Numbered from the stretch's first letter, positions 44,901-58,665 are shown. The stretch is 64,000 nucleotides of DNA from Lathyrus oleraceus (GCF_024323335.1 NC_066584.1:233025494-233089493); one strand, 5' to 3'. Notes: generated by a model not told the origin, from the letters alone. A program made the numbers and translations.

Positions 44901-46861
44901 CATCCATTTTCCTTCTAGATCTCTATAGTGTGAGAAATCAGAGATGGAAAAATCTGGTGTTCATCATGAACTCAATGAATTTCAAAAATTAAAAACATAA
45001 ACTTGATGCCTCCATTGAGAGGACTTCAGCCAACACAAAATCTAAGCCAATAGGTCAATGGATTAAGAGAATCGAAGAGAATACTAGTTGGAATGTAAGC
45101 TTGAGTTCTGGTGATTTCAACATGATGCCTTGCTTGCTTTATCAAAACAGAAGTTCAATGAAGTGTATAATGAAGGTCTAGAAGCATTAGATCTAAGAAT
45201 ACAACCAGATGAAGCTGAATTCGAGATCTGATTTTTTTTGAGAAAAATGCAATTGCTTCTTTAGTGATGGTTAGGGAGAGAATCCTGCAGCATTTCAGGT
45301 TGAATTGGCTATGTGAAATGGAGGGAATGAGGTCTCTATTTATAGAGAAAGTGGCAAGGAGAGTGTGAGCAATCCGTGTGCATGGCATGTGAAGCTTCAT
45401 TGCATGGGCTTGCATGATCATGCACAAGGACCAAAAAAATGCCAAATGAGTTCTGAATACCAGCCAGATGGAAATGGACGAGTGAAATGCAAAGGCAATT
45501 GCTCATGTAGCAAGATTTCAAGTGAATTCTCCATTTGTACCATAAAATTCATCTCTTCGAAAGTACCATTTAGAAAATCCAAGCATAGGCATATGGGTAA
45601 TGGTTGGAAAGGTCTTGATGTAAGGAACAATTGTTATGTTGGTCAAAAATCCATTTGGAATATGGAAATTTATGAAATTTGAGTTTAAAGTGTGATGTGC
45701 AAAACATGTCAAGGCAAGGATTCTAAAATTGGCCAACTTTCAAGCCCTTCTGTTTTGATGATGCAAGCTTCAAATGAGAAAACCTCCTAAATAAACGTTG
45801 TAGATCTTTTCAAGACAATCCAAATGGAGTTAAATTTTGCATCATTTGGATTTTTTATGAAATAGTTATGGGCTCTTGAAGTTGGACTTTTTTTGACTTT
45901 TAATGCATTTGTCCCAAAAGGACCTATAATGTCTTACATTATCACATGTATTTCTTTTAGGATTTTTAAATTTTGTTCAACATAACATTTGAATTAGACA
46001 TCTAAAGATTTCCAATGCATTTGATCCCATCTCAAAATCATAAAAAATGAAAGAGTTGTGTCCTTGGGAAGTTGACCCAAAATTAGGGTTTCAGTCAAAA
46101 TGACCTATAATGTATGGGAATAGAAGATGGTTTTCCAAGCTTCAAATCAAATTTTGATGAACATGAAAGTTGTTCATATTGGCCTTAAAAACATTTTTTA
46201 TTTTGGAACCATCTCCATTTGACCAACACATAAAAAGTTAGGTCTCAATGCATTTCAAAATAGTTAGGTGAATTGACTGATCAACTTCTCAAGTCCACAA
46301 CTCATACCTTGATGAATTAATGATTGAGGATATTCAAATAAGTTCAAATATGCATTAAATGATGAATTAAAGAACTTCCCTTGATTGTATTTGACCATGG
46401 GATGAGGTTGCTTCATGAGCAAGGCATTGTGGTGCATAGATGAACTAGGGTTTCTCTGGGGAACAAACCTCAAATCCTTTGACTTGCTTTGATAAAAAAT
46501 GATGAATTGAGATACTAGGGAGGCATATTTGATGGATGAGAGCTTTGGGGACCATTACCATGCTTGCTATCATCTCTTCTTGACCATGTCTTTGTACCAA
46601 TGATCTCCTAGAAGCTTTGGACTTTGTGATTGCTCAAGCTACAAACACAAGATGTTAGTGACATATTTTTGTGCTTTTGGTTAGTAAACAAAATGAGAAA
46701 AGCAATGATATACAATTCAAGCATGCTTGGTGATCTCAAACCACTCACAAGAGATCCCACCCAAGGGCAAAGGGAACCAAGATGCTAATGATCCTTGAGG
46801 CTATGCAAATGAAATGTTATGATGCCATGAGGGATCTTAGGGACAAAATTGGGGTCTTACA
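41972..46861 (-). repeat. Element E 3' LTR (4.89 kb)
   Basis: Plus strand TGTAGCGGGG..GGGTCTTACA. It retains about 455 bp (44816-45270) that are missing in the 5' LTR. Otherwise nearly the same as 59343-63780. Confidence 0.95.
45336..45344 (-). promoter_or_regulatory. TATA box of element E 3' LTR
   Basis: Minus strand TATAAATAG followed by 'agacctcattccc'. Matches the box at 62255-62263 and that of A. Confidence 0.7.
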
Positions 46862-49645
46862 GATGCCCCAATTTAAGGTCATTCTAGCCGGAGAAGTGAA
46901 GGTTAAAATCTTCGTCTTGACGGGGTAGAATGGGCTTAAATAAAAATAAAGAGACGAATTTTGGTCCCTAAGAGACCTCATGATGCAAATGTATGTATGT
47001 AAAAGGATAATACTTTGTGGGGACATGTATCCATAAAGGAGTAAAGACAAACAGGAGACACTGACAATCCGTACGAGTGAATACATTCCATGGGACAAAG
47101 TCCTGGGGACTCCTATGGGAATAAGAAAGAAATGCGTGAGCAGGGCACGACTCGAAGTTTGGGTAGCAGAATTCCAAAGGGAATAAACCAATGGAAAGAC
47201 TCGAGCTGACTCGAATACGCCCGTATTTGGGAATATGCAAATACAGCAAAACTGATCCATAACGGACCTCACTGGGGATGTCTGAAAAGACTCTCCTGGG
47301 GAAGCAGCGAGATGAGGTGTTACCGGTTACTGGGTAACGAGCTCAATGAGACATGTGATCTGAACACCGACATAAGGGTCAGAGATACAACATGCTCGAG
47401 AAGAAATGAATATCTAAGACCGGTATAAGGGTGAGAGATATCAAGACTCCAAGATCATCTGATGAAGACCTAAAAAGGTATATTTCAACTCAGGGAAATC
47501 TGACTCCACAGGGGACAAAAGTCATAATAGGGAGTAGAAGGAGGGCACACCACGGGTACCGGCTACTGGGCATATAATAGGTGACCAACCAAGGCGTAAA
47601 TTGGGGAATATTCCCAAAACACTCATCATCCAAAAAGAGGGCAAAAAGCCAACTCGATTAAGGGATGGACATTCGATTCCGAAATAGGGATGCGAATCTT
47701 ACTCAACTGGGGAAGGACAAAAGGCTTCGACCAAAGAGTGCATGAGATATATTATCTATTACCGTCAGAACGTAGATAGTATACTCGCATGGAAGATTAT
47801 CCACAACCGGTTACTGGGTTAATAAAGGATAAATCGACCGACAAAGAGAAAGGCATCGGGATACCAAAACTAGGTATATGATGATGACCAATAAAAGGGA
47901 GCAACCAACATTACCGGCAACCGGTAAATGATGACTTGCTAGGGATAAATTGTCTAATCAGAGCAATTATCCAAAAGAAGGAGGGAATATCAATACCAAA
48001 AATTGGATAATGATAACCATCAAGGAGGGGATTACATCTACCAGGTACTAGGTAGAAAACCACGGAAAAGAAACCATCATCAACTAGGATGAGCAACAAG
48101 GCTAACTCTGTAAAGGGGAGAAAATAGGATTTACAACTACCGGTATAAGGGTAGTAAACCACAGGCTCTGCCGGGGATAAGATGAATGATTACTGATTAA
48201 TGAGCAATTATTCATTTATACCACGGGGAAGCACAAAAAACAGTCACAAGAGGCCAATTTAGGATCAGACCAAAGAGGCAAACTGAATCAAGACTTGTCC
48301 TAATGAGGATATAACTCAATAGGGGAACCCATCCCAATATATGTGTTGGGAGGAAGAAAAAACAACCGTCGTCCATGAGGATATAACTCAGTGGGGAATG
48401 CGGAAGGAAAGATAAACACTTTCTGCTTAAGGAGGCCGACTCTCTATATTGAGGGATCAGACACCGACATCTTGCTTGGAAATATATTACCAACTAGCAG
48501 AGGATAACAAACAAAAGATATATGGAAAAAATGCAATATGAATATCCAAATGTTTGGGAATATGTGCACATATGCGTGGTTTATGTATGATGAATGCTGA
48601 CAAACAAACATTTCTAACACAAACAGCTCCAAAGGAATAGGCACACAGCCGTCCGATACTACATCTCCAGAGAGAAAGCCCAAAATCACCAGAGAGTATC
48701 CAATCTGCCGGGGATAAGATACCAGGAAACAATAATATCTCTGCAGGGGATGAATCATCAGTCAATCCGGCTGGGAAAAAGAGTTTATTGCACAGGTAGA
48801 ATCTGCCACATAAGAAACTCTACTGGGGAATCTATCCAAGGGATAAAGGGATTCTGGGGATCAACCACCAAGAAGATCACATCCGCTGAGGAGGAAAGAT
48901 CGCTACTCCTCTAAAGGGGAGAGTGGTGGACATCTCAACAAGCATACCACTCAAGGATAAACCATAAAAAGGGGCTCTGGAGGAAGAAGATACAGTCATG
49001 CCAGGAATATGAACAAATGTCTTACCCTGTTGGGGATCATACCATCCTTGGGAGAGCACTGAGGATCTCCTAAGTATCCTTTTCATCATTGTGGAAGTTC
49101 ACCTTGTTTAAAAACAAGTTATGAAAAATTCATTTTCTCAAAACAATGATATTTTCTCAATTAAAAGCATGCAAAACATTTGTTGAAATAGAAACAAATA
49201 AGAGTGCAAATAATTGGATAAAGGCTCGAATTTATTTGATGGAATGGTAGCCTGCAAATGGCAAGACCCCATAGATCTTTACAAGTTTAAAATTGGTGAT
49301 ATATATTGGAAAAGGGCTACATTGAACATAATGACCATTTCTCCACCAATTCTGAATTCGATGTATTCGAAGCTTTGGTTGATGACGAATGAACAAGAAT
49401 CTCTGACGGATGACAGATGTAGAACAAAGTCTTGTCAGGTTGCAGTTACTTGCCAAATCCCTAATTTTTGCCTAGATTGCCCCAGGATGAGGTACTCAAT
49501 CTAGCGGGATACATATTCATTTTTTATGTCTCTAACTTTTGCCTGGATCGCCCTTTCGGGTTTTCAATCCACCGAGACGCTCATTTTTGCTTAAGCCGCC
49601 CTTTCGGGTTTTCAACTTAGCGAGCTATTCTGTTTTTATTTTTTT
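46862..49645 (-). other. Element E 3' untranslated region
   Basis: Polypurine tract at 46862-46874. Hairpins at 47319-47338 (GTTACC/GGTAAC), 47815-47830 (AACC/GGTT), 48038-48055 and 48137-48154 (CTACC/GGTAG). PBS-like words include 'aactctactgggga' near 48818, 'ctctgcagggga' near 48736 and 'ctctgccgggga' near 48166. The three-hairpin block is at 49472-49625. No credible gene. Confidence 0.75.
49472..49625 (-). repeat. Three related hairpins after the integrase stop (element E)
   Basis: CTAGATT 49472-49478 / AATCTAG 49498-49504; TGGAT 49544-49548 / ATCCA 49567-49571 around CCCTTTCGGG; and the unit nearest the stop around a second CCCTTTCGGG, whose outer stem has an extra A. Same order and spacing as in element B. 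Confidence 0.8.
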
Positions 49646-52600
49646 TTAGACGAAGTATTTCTTGACTGCATCTGAATTCACAGGACGAGTGAAATCCTCC
49701 CCATCCATAGTTGTAAGTGTTAGCGCACCGCCTGAAAAGGCTCTCTAACAACATATGGACCTTCATAGTTTGGAGTCCACTTGCCCCTGGAATCGGGCGC
49801 GAAAGACAAGACTTTCTTGAGCACAAGGTCACCTTCTCGGAACACATGAGGTTTGACCTTCTTATCAAAAGCTTTCTTCATTCTCTGCTGATACAACTGA
49901 CCATGGCACATGGCAGTCAATCCCTTCTCTTCTATCAAATTCAGCTGGTCATAACGACTCTGAACCCATTCAACATCAATCAACTTGGCCTCCATCAAGA
50001 CTCTCATTGATGGGATCTCCACCTCTACTGGGAGTACAACCTCCATGCCATACACAAGAGAGAAAGGGGTTGCCCCTGTTGAAGTGCGGACAGATGTACG
50101 ATATCCATGTAAAGCAAATGGCAGCATCTCATGCCAATCTTTATACGTAACAACCATCTTCTGAATAATCTTCTTGATGTTCTTGTTAGCAGCTTCAACA
50201 ACCCCATTCATCTTGGGTCTATAAGGAGAAGAATTATGATGCACAATCTTGAACTCACTATACAACTCTTTCATCATTTTGTTGTTCAAGTTAGATCCAT
50301 TATCAGTAATAATCTTGTCTGGCACACCATAGCGGCATATGAGTTGATTCTTAATAAACTTCACGACCACCTGCCTGGTCACATTTGCATATGATGCCGC
50401 TTCGACCGATTTGGTGAAGTAATCAATTGATTCGAGAATAAATCTGTGTCCGTTGGACGCTTTCGGCTCTATCATGCCAATCATGTCGATTCCCCACATG
50501 GAGAAGGGCCATGGTAATGAAATCACATTTAGAAGTGTCAGAGGAATATGGATCTTATCCGCGTAAATGTGACACTTGTGGCATTTCTTCACGTATTTGC
50601 AGCAGTCAGACTCCATTGTCAGCCAATAGTAGCCTGCTCTCAACATCTTTCTAGCCATGGCATGTCCATTGGAATGAGTACCAAATGAACCCTCATGGAC
50701 TTCAGTCATCAACAGGTCTGCCTCGTGTCTATCCACGCATCTGAGCAGAACCATGTCAAAATTTCTCTTATACAACACATCGCCATTGAGGTAGAAACTG
50801 CCTGACAATCTCCTCAAAGTCTTCCTATCTTTCACAGATGCCCCAGGCGGGTAAACCTGGTTCTGAAGGAAACACTTAATATCGTAATACCATGGCTTAT
50901 CATCTTTTACTTCTTCAACTGCAAACACATGAGCTGGTCTATCCAAGCGCATCACAGTGATATTGGGAACTTCATTCCACAGTTTTACCACAATCATCGA
51001 AGCAAGCGTAGTAAGAGCGTCTGCCATCCGATTCTCATCTCGAGGAATATGATGGAAGTCAACCTCAGTAAAGAACGTTGAAATCCTCCTCGCATAATCC
51101 CTATATGGAATAAGACCAGGCTGATTCGTCTCCCATTCACCCTTAATCTGATTAACCACAAGGGCCGAATCACCATAAACATCAAGGTGCTTGATCCTTA
51201 GATCAATACACTCTTCCAATCCCATAATACAGGCCTCATACTCAGCCATATTATTCGTGCATTTGAAAGTTAGCCTTGTCGTAAAAGGAATATGTGTGCC
51301 CTGAGGAGTAATAATCACTGCCCCAATACCATTCCCATACTGATTTACAACACCATCAAATACCATACTCCATCGGGAACCAGGCTCGGGCCCTTCATCG
51401 AGCATGGGCTTATCACAATCTTTCATTTTCAAATACAGAATCTCCTCATATGGGAAATCATACTGGACTGACTGATAGTCTTCAATCGGCTGGTGTGCCA
51501 AGTGGTCAGCCAAGATACTACCTTTAATAGCCTTCTGAGCTCGATACTCAATATCATACTCAAATAACAACATCTGCCAACGGGCAATCCTCCCTGTTAA
51601 AGCAGGCTTCTCGAAGATGTACTTGATTGGGTCCATTCTGGATATCAACCAAGTCGTATGATTTATCATATACTGGCGTAAGCGCTTAGCAGCCCAAGCC
51701 AAAGCACAACATGTCTTCTCAAGCATTGAGTATCGAGACTCACAATCAGTGAACTTCTTACTCAGGTAGTAAATAGCATATTCTTTCTTCCCTGATTCGT
51801 CTTGCTGACCAAGGACACAACCCATTGAGTCTTCAAGAACAGTCAGATACATGATCAAAGGTCTTCCTTCTACAGGCGGAGACAGGATCAGAGGTTTGGA
51901 CATATATTCTTTAATACTATTGAAAGCTTTCTGGCAATCTTCGGTCCAATCATGAGACTGATCTTTCCGGAGGAGCTTGAATATTGGCGCACATGTGGCA
52001 GTCATGTGGGATATGAATTTGGAAATATAATTCAAGCGGCCAAGAAAACCTCGGACTTGCTTCTCAGTTTTGGGCGCAGGCATCTCTTTTATTGCTTTGA
52101 CCTTTGCAGGATCAACCTCAATACCTCTTTCACTGACAATAAAGCCCAATAACTTGCCGGAACGGACTCCAAATGTACACTTGTTGGGATTCAGACGAAG
52201 CTTGTACTTCCTCAAACGCTGGAAAAGCTTCAACAAATGCTCTACATGTTCAACTTCCGTTCTCGACTTAGTAATCATATCATCAACATACACCTCGATC
52301 TCCTTATGCATCATATCATGAAACAAGGTAGTCATAGCTCATTGATACGTGGCTCCGGCGTTCTTCAAACCGAAGGGCATCACTCGATAACAGAATATTC
52401 CCTAAGGTGTGATGAATGTTGTCTTCTCCATATCCTCGGGTGCCATCTTAATTTGATTATATCCAGAAAATCCATCCATAAATGAGAAGACATTGAATTT
52501 AGCTGTATTGTCTACCAACATATCAATGTGTGGTAGAGGAAAATCATCTTTCGGACTAGCTTTATTCAAGTCTCTATAATCCACACACATCCAGACTTTT

Positions 52601-53104
52601 CCGTCTTTCTTAGGCACGGGCACAATATTGGCCACCCATTGAGGATATGTAGAAGTCACCATAAACCCTGCGTCAATTTGCTTCTGAACCTCTTCTTTGA
52701 TCTTCACTGCCATATCAGGATGAGTTCTTCTGAGCTTTTGCTTCACAGGCACGTACTTAAGCTTCAATGGTAAGAAATGTTGCACAACATCAGTATCTAG
52801 ACCAGGCATGTCTTCATATGACCAAGCGAAGACATCAACATATTCTCGTAGCAATTCAATCAACCCCTTCTTAACAGATTCTTCAAGGAGTGCCCCAATT
52901 TTCACCTCTCGCACACAATCCTCAGACCCCAAGTTGACTGTTTCCAGATTCTCAAGATGCGGCTCAATGATCTTCTCTTCATGCTTAAGTAGACGGGTAA
53001 TCTCGTCAGGAATCTCTTCAACATCATCTTCTTCCGCTTCGAATACAGGGAACTCAAAATTTGGAGATGGTGTTGGATCATTATGTTCAATGGGTTTGAT
53101 CAAC
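49646..53104 (-). pseudogene. Element E pol: RT, RNase H, aRNase H, integrase
   Basis: Begins at the splice acceptor (LIKPIEHNDPTPSPNFE). RT motifs VWMCVDYRDLNKASPKDDFP and FSFMDGFSGYN precede two nonsense codons (TAG near 52401, TGA near 52340). From 52335 an 871-codon frame holds YVDD (residues 16-19), a Ty3-type RNase H whose first Asp is not recognisable (IMYLTVLEDSMGCVL), a second archaeal-type RNase H with D327, E365, D389, D433 all present, an HHCC finger (H547, H554, C585, C588) and integrase DDE D617, D678, E714. One base lost near 49745 shifts the last about 30 codons; the old stop is at 49646. Dual RNase H is typical of the Tat/Ogre lineage. Confidence 0.94.
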
Positions 53105-53369
53105 CTGCATAATGATTTTGAATACGAAAAGCTCTTAGAAATCAAACAAGGCAAATCATTATGCAGATGAAAAGATTGATTTTATTCTATTTTTAGGGTT
53201 TTATGTGATCACCAATTTCATGCAAAAACGAAAAGGGAAAATAATTGGAAAAACAAACATTTTAACATGAATTTATTGAATGAAAATATCATTGTATTTA
53301 TGTTGCCAACAATGTCATCACTTCTCCTTTTGGCATGGGAGAAGGGTTTTTAAACAAAGTGATCATTAC
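53105..53369 (-). other. Ogre intron between protease and RT (element E)
   Basis: Minus strand GTAATGATC donor and CATTATGCAG acceptor, 265 bp. Splicing joins ..TCAAC to GTTGATCAAA in phase. Confidence 0.85.
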
Positions 53370-56300
53370 GTTGACTTGTGGATAACTGTAGGAATATCTA
53401 CAACGACCCAATTGTTGCAGACCCCTCCAGGGATAATGAAATTTCCAGAATCCTCTGTATCTTCTTCCAAGACAGCAGCAACTTCTTCATCCTGACCTGC
53501 ATGGATGAAACCTCCACTCTTGAATAGCCCTTTCTCGTTGAAGATCCCAGAAGAAAAGCCTATGCCAGCCCGAGACTTATTGTCTTCTAGCTCAATCATT
53601 TTTCCTAGACCAGCAATTGCACCACACTCAATGGCCAACATCGCATCTCTATAGGAAGTAAATGAAGGAGTTCTCTTCTCAATAGGCTCAGCTATAGATA
53701 AAGCTCGGAAAGGAGTTCCAACTTCATCTTCAGCATCTATATATGAGAAGGAAGACAAGTGGCTAACCAGGAGAGCCTTTTCTCCCCCTACCATCACCAG
53801 CTTCTTATTTTTACAAATTTCAATTTCTGGTGTAAGGTGGATGTCACGGCGCCCGCCTCGTGAATCCATGGTCTGCCTAAGAGACAGCTATACGATAGGT
53901 GAATATCCATGACCTTGAAGGTAATTTGGAAATCACTCGGTCCGATTTTGACTGGGAGATCAACTTCCCCAATTACAGTCTTTCGAGACCCATCGAAAGC
54001 TTTCACAACTACCCCACTCTGCCTCATGGGACGCCCTTGATATGACAGCCTTGAAAGAGTGGTTTTTGGCAACACATTTAGTGATGACCCAGTGTCCACC
54101 AGCACATTGGACATGGCGTCGTCTCTGCAATTCATGGATATGTGTAAAGCCAAGTTGTGGTCTCCTCCCTCCTCAGGGAGATCAGAGTCACAGAAACTCA
54201 AATTGTTACAAGCAGTAATGTTTGCAACAATGCTATCGAACTGTTCTATTGTGACATCATGATCTACATATGCCACATCCAAAACTTTTTGCAGTGACTC
54301 TCTATGTGGTTCTGAATTCAATAGCAAGGATAATACTGATATCTTGGATGGCGTTTGTAGAAGCTGGTCTACAACATTGTACTCACTTCTCTTGATGAGC
54401 CTCAACATCTCATCACAGTCTTCTTTCATATTGCCGCTTGGGCCAACAGAAGTAGGAGTTATCAAAGTAGAGGAGGGTTTAGCAACATGTGCCGGATTCG
54501 GAGCGCCCACAACGTTCCCAATCGGGCGTTCAACAGAATCAACACTAGCCTGGGGCTTGGGAGGTGCTGAAAGCACACGACCACTACGGGTCAGTCCACT
54601 TACATCCGCAATGCTAACAACAGAGGAGGATGGTAAGGACACTTCTTTCCCATCTTCCACAGCAACGGCGTTGTAACGAAAGGGAATTGCTTTTTCGGAA
54701 GAGTACGGTACCGGACCGGCAGGCTTAATGATAAGAACAGGAGAAACCTTCTGCTTGCTACCATCATACCTGATGATAACAGGCTCAGGCATCTGGAACA
54801 CCGGGGAAATTACGTTGACCTCAAGCTCATCTTCGTCAACATTCCTATTCTGAAGAATCTCAATGACTCCTTCATCCAACATTTCCTGAAGATCCTTGCG
54901 CACCTGGCGAAAACCCAATCGGTTAACATGGCATATTCGACATCTATCATGATCGTGCTCATAATGACTGTATTCACACAGCAAACGACGCATCTCAACC
55001 AAAGATTGTCGAATATGACTAACATATTTGACCTTGTATTTGCCAAGGCAGCCCTGGACCATGTTGACAAATTTCCCATGCTTGGGCAATGGGTTCTTCT
55101 TCATATTAGGACCTACGTCCTCGAAACACAGAATGCCACACCTCACAAGGTCTTGAACCTTGGTTTTCAAAGGGTAACAATTCTCCACGTCGTGGCCGGG
55201 AGCACCAGAATGATAAACACAATGCAATTCAGGCTTATACCACCACTGGGGGTTAGCAGGTATAGCCGGTGGGTCCCTCGGAGTAATGAACTTCCTCTCT
55301 ATCAAAGAGGGATATAGTTCTGCGTACGTCATTGGAATAGGATCAAAAGTGACCTTTTTCCTCTCGTAACTCGTGCTGGTTTGATTACTGTTTCGAGGCT
55401 GGTAGGCCTGCTGTTGCGGACGGTGCTGTTGTTGTTGATATTGCTGAGGTGGTTGCTGATTATTGCTATGTTGTTGATACTGTTGATTATCTCTGAAAAC
55501 AGGTGCTATGTGAGCCACCTGGTGCTGGTTACCGACGGGACACACAGTTTTCCTCTTCACAAAGGGTCTTCTAGATTTCACATGGGAGGTCACAGCATGT
55601 GCCTCTCCATCTTTCTTCTTCGCAAACGCCCCATAACGTTTGGCAGAAGAACCTTCTTCCCTGGTTAGACGTCCTTCTCTAACCCCTTCTTCTAAACGCA
55701 ACCCCATATTCACCATCTCGGTAAAGTCAGAAGGAGCGCTAGCAATCATCCGCTCATAATAGATTGAACTCAAGGTCTTCAGAAAGACCTTGGTCATTTC
55801 CTTCTCTTCTAGTGGAGGCACGATCTGTGCTGCCAACTCTTGCCACCTCTGGGCGTATTCTTTAAATGTTTCTTTGTCCTTTTGGAACATGGCCCTCAAT
55901 TGATCCCTATCGGGAGACATATCCACGTTATACTTGTACTGCTTGACGAAGGCCTCGCCAAGATCGTTGAAAGATCGGATGTTCGTACTGTCTAAACCCA
56001 TGTACCAACGCAGATCGGCACCGGACAGACTGTCCTGAAAGTAGTGGATGAGTAACTGATCGTTGCCGGTCTGAGTTGACATCTTCCTGGCATACATGAC
56101 CAGGTGGTTGAGAGGACAAGTATTTCCCTTGTATTTTTCAAAGTCAGGGACCTTGAATTTCACGGGAATCTTCACATTGGGAACCAAGCACAGTTTGGCA
56201 GCAGACTTGCCGAAAAGATCCTTCCCTCTGAGAGTTTTCAATTCCTTGCGAAGCTCAAGAAATTGATCATTCATAGCGTCCATCTTCTCATAGACATCTG

Positions 56301-56784
56301 GGCCCTCAGATGGCTCAGAATGATAAATGGTGTCGTCTACCCTGGGAAGAGTATGCACAACAGGAGGAGGAACAACAAGGACCGGGCTAGATGCCGACAT
56401 AGAGGCAAAAGTTGGAGCAGGACCCTCAGGCATGAAATTGGGAGGCATCCCCCACGGGAATCCAGCTGGCATAGATGCTGGAGTGAAATGTGCACTGGCT
56501 ACAGGCACCGTTGAGGAGACAATCTCAGAAATGACTGTCCTCTGGGGAGGAGTTGAAGGTGTTGGAGAAGACTGGCTCTGGGCAGCCAAGAATGATTCCA
56601 TCGAAGCACTCAGTCTGGCTACTTCTTCTTTGAGTTCACGGTTCTCTTGCTCTAGTTGATCCGTCAATCTCGAAGTGTTGACTCTAGTGTAGTACTGGTG
56701 AGTCAGCTTGTCTTCAAAATAAATGAAGAACACAGAGTTAGACCATAGGACAAGAAGCCGGGAACAAAACCTGCTTATGCACAT
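53370..56784 (-). pseudogene. Element E gag-protease
   Basis: Open for 996 codons from 56784 to 53794: coiled coil (LEQENRELKEEVARLSASME), Pro/Ser linker, gag core (KVPDFEKYKGNTC, LRWYMGLDSTNIRSF, FKEYAQRWQELAAQI), Gln-rich stretch, knuckle CVYHSGAPGHDVENC (CX2HX5HX4C), retropepsin DTGSS at residues 897-901 with CLLGRPWIHEAG. One A lost near 53810 shifts the frame; the original frame goes on to the intron donor at 53370 (FSYIDAEDEVGTPFRALSIA .. NNWVVVDIPTV). The start is uncertain: an acceptor-like 'aagcag' lies near 56770, so the first residues may differ. It supplies the particle and processing enzyme of the element. Confidence 0.93.
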
Positions 56785-56819
56785 GATGCATGCAATGCTT
56801 GTGCATATGATTTGTTTTT

Positions 56820-56856
56820 ATTTCAAAGGAACTCTAGGGTTTTATTTGCAAATTTT
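56820..56856 (-). repeat. Inverted repeat arm between ORF1 and gag (element E)
   Basis: Minus strand ATTTGCAAATAAAACCCTAG then AGTTCCTTTGAAAT, pairing with 58435-58470. Confidence 0.85.
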
Positions 56857-56974
56857 GGAAATATTAAACATTCATCACATATGGAAATATCTCATCAAAT
56901 AATATCAGGGGAAAGAAGTACAACATTTGTCAATCATATACAAGAGAAAAGGAATAAAATCATCCTATGGATCC

Positions 56975-58426
56975 CTAGAAACAATCATCTAAAGCTCGGG
57001 ACACAGGAAGATAGGATGCACGAAGTCTCTTCACCTCCCTCTCGTAGGCTGCCTCCATATCTTCCTTCTCTTTGGCGAGTCGATCGTACTTCCTCTTCCA
57101 AAACCGGGAAGACTGAGGAAGTAGAGAAGTCCATGCATCGTCAGGGTCATCAATAACTTGATGCTCGAGGAATTCAATCAAAGCATCCTTCTCCTTAATC
57201 TGCTGAAGCAAATATTCCCTTTCACGGATCCAGGCACGTGATAAGTCTTCGTCTCTCAACTCCTCTACTCCTTGATTAGGGAGAGTTGAAGGTCCAACCA
57301 TAAGCAAAGGTGTAGGTCTTGGATACTCGTAAGGCATGAGATACTCAGACGCTCTCTTCCTTACCCAAGTAGTGTAAGGCTCCAAAGCGATGCAATTCTT
57401 AGGACCCAACTCCTTCCTTCCTTTCTTATGAATCTTGCGCCAAGCGCGGACCATTTTTCCCTTCAAGCCTTGGGGATCTTTACCCTCCTGAAAGAATACA
57501 CCCTCTAACAAAATGTTATTAGGTTTATCCCTTAGGGGGAACCCAAGCTGACGACGTGCTAAAACAGGGTTGTAGTTAATCCCACCACATGTACCAAGAA
57601 GAGGCACATTGGAGAATTCACCACAAGAGTCAATAATCTGCACACCATCGTACACACAGTTATACCAAGAGATATCATCATTAGTGAGAGACATAAGTCT
57701 CGTGGACCACCGTAGACATCCCTTGTTCTCCTTGAAGGCGACCGTCTGCGGTAAGTGAGAAATAAACCACTTATACAGCAGAGGCAAACAACACACAATG
57801 GCGCCACCACCCTTTGCATTTATCATATGCAAAGAGAAATAGGTATCACCCAACAGAGTCGGAACGAGATTAAGAGTAGAAAAGATCCTAATAGCGTTCA
57901 CATCCACAAACTTGTCGATGTTGGGGAACAATACCAATCCATAGATGAGAAGTACAAATATGGCTTCAAAGGCATCCTCACTCATGGCCTTCCCATAGAT
58001 AGTAGCTTGAGAAATGAGGAATTCAGAAGGGAGACCTTGAATTCCACCTTTGGTAGTCATATGAGCACCAACCAGAGATTCATCTATGTGCAACATGTCA
58101 GCTATCTCTTGAGAAGTAGGAATATTCTCCAAGCCACTGAACGACAACTGGTCTAGAATAGGTATACCCACAAGATAGGCATACTCCTCAAGGGTAGGCA
58201 AAAGCTGAAAGTCCGGAAACGTGAAGCAACGGTACAAGGGATCATAAAACTGCACCAATACACTCATCAGCCCTTCATCCACCTGAGTAGTCAGAAGAGG
58301 AAGAAGCTTCCCAAAACGAGCTTTAAAACCCAAAGGATCTAATACATAGGATGTCAGATTCCTTAACTCTTTCAAATCTGGTTGTTTGAAGCTGTACTTC
58401 TTTGTATTCCTTCTTTGTCATTCCAT
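56975..58426 (-). pseudogene. Ogre ORF1 of element E (plant mobile domain-like)
   Basis: ATG at 58426 is followed by GAA TGA, so a stop is present at codon 3. The rest is open to LDDCF at 56975, closely similar to element B's ORF1 (PTLEEYAYLVGIPILDQL, DAFEAIFVLLIYGLVLFPNI). B has AGA where E has TGA, a single base difference. Reinitiation further down is conceivable, but none can be shown. Confidence 0.88.
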
Positions 58427-58434
58427 GTCTGAAA

Positions 58435-58470
58435 ATTTTGCAAATAAACCCCCTTAAGTTCCTTGAAAAT
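58435..58470 (-). repeat. Inverted repeat arm before ORF1 (element E)
   Basis: Plus strand ATTTTGCAAATAAACCCCCT then TAAGTTCCTTGAAAAT, complement to the arm at 56820-56856. Confidence 0.85.
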
Positions 58471-58584
58471 TTTCTTTATTATTGATGATATGGATGCAAA
58501 TGAGTGCATGAATGCATGAATGCAACAATCACACTCAAGGATCAAGCAAAGCACACCAAACAAAGGTCATGGGATGGATCATAC

Positions 58585-58665
58585 TATCCTTAATATCAAT
58601 CATCCATTTTGGTGGATTATGGTTTACACCTTATCAACACCCAAGTTCCATTGATATTAAGGATA
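58585..58665 (-). other. Leader hairpin of element E
   Basis: TATCCTTAATATCAAT (58585-58600) and ATTGATATTAAGGATA (58650-58665) form a perfect 16-bp stem, with the inner ATCCA/TGGAT hairpin kept. Confidence 0.85.

Noticed and set aside
49214..49504. 97-codon plus-strand frame in element E 3'UTR
   Set aside because: Antisense to the element, and its end is formed by the hairpin block; the homologous part of B does not keep the same protein.
55381..55668. Leucine-rich plus-strand frame
   Set aside because: Antisense shadow of the Gln-rich part of gag (CAA/CAG repeats read backwards).
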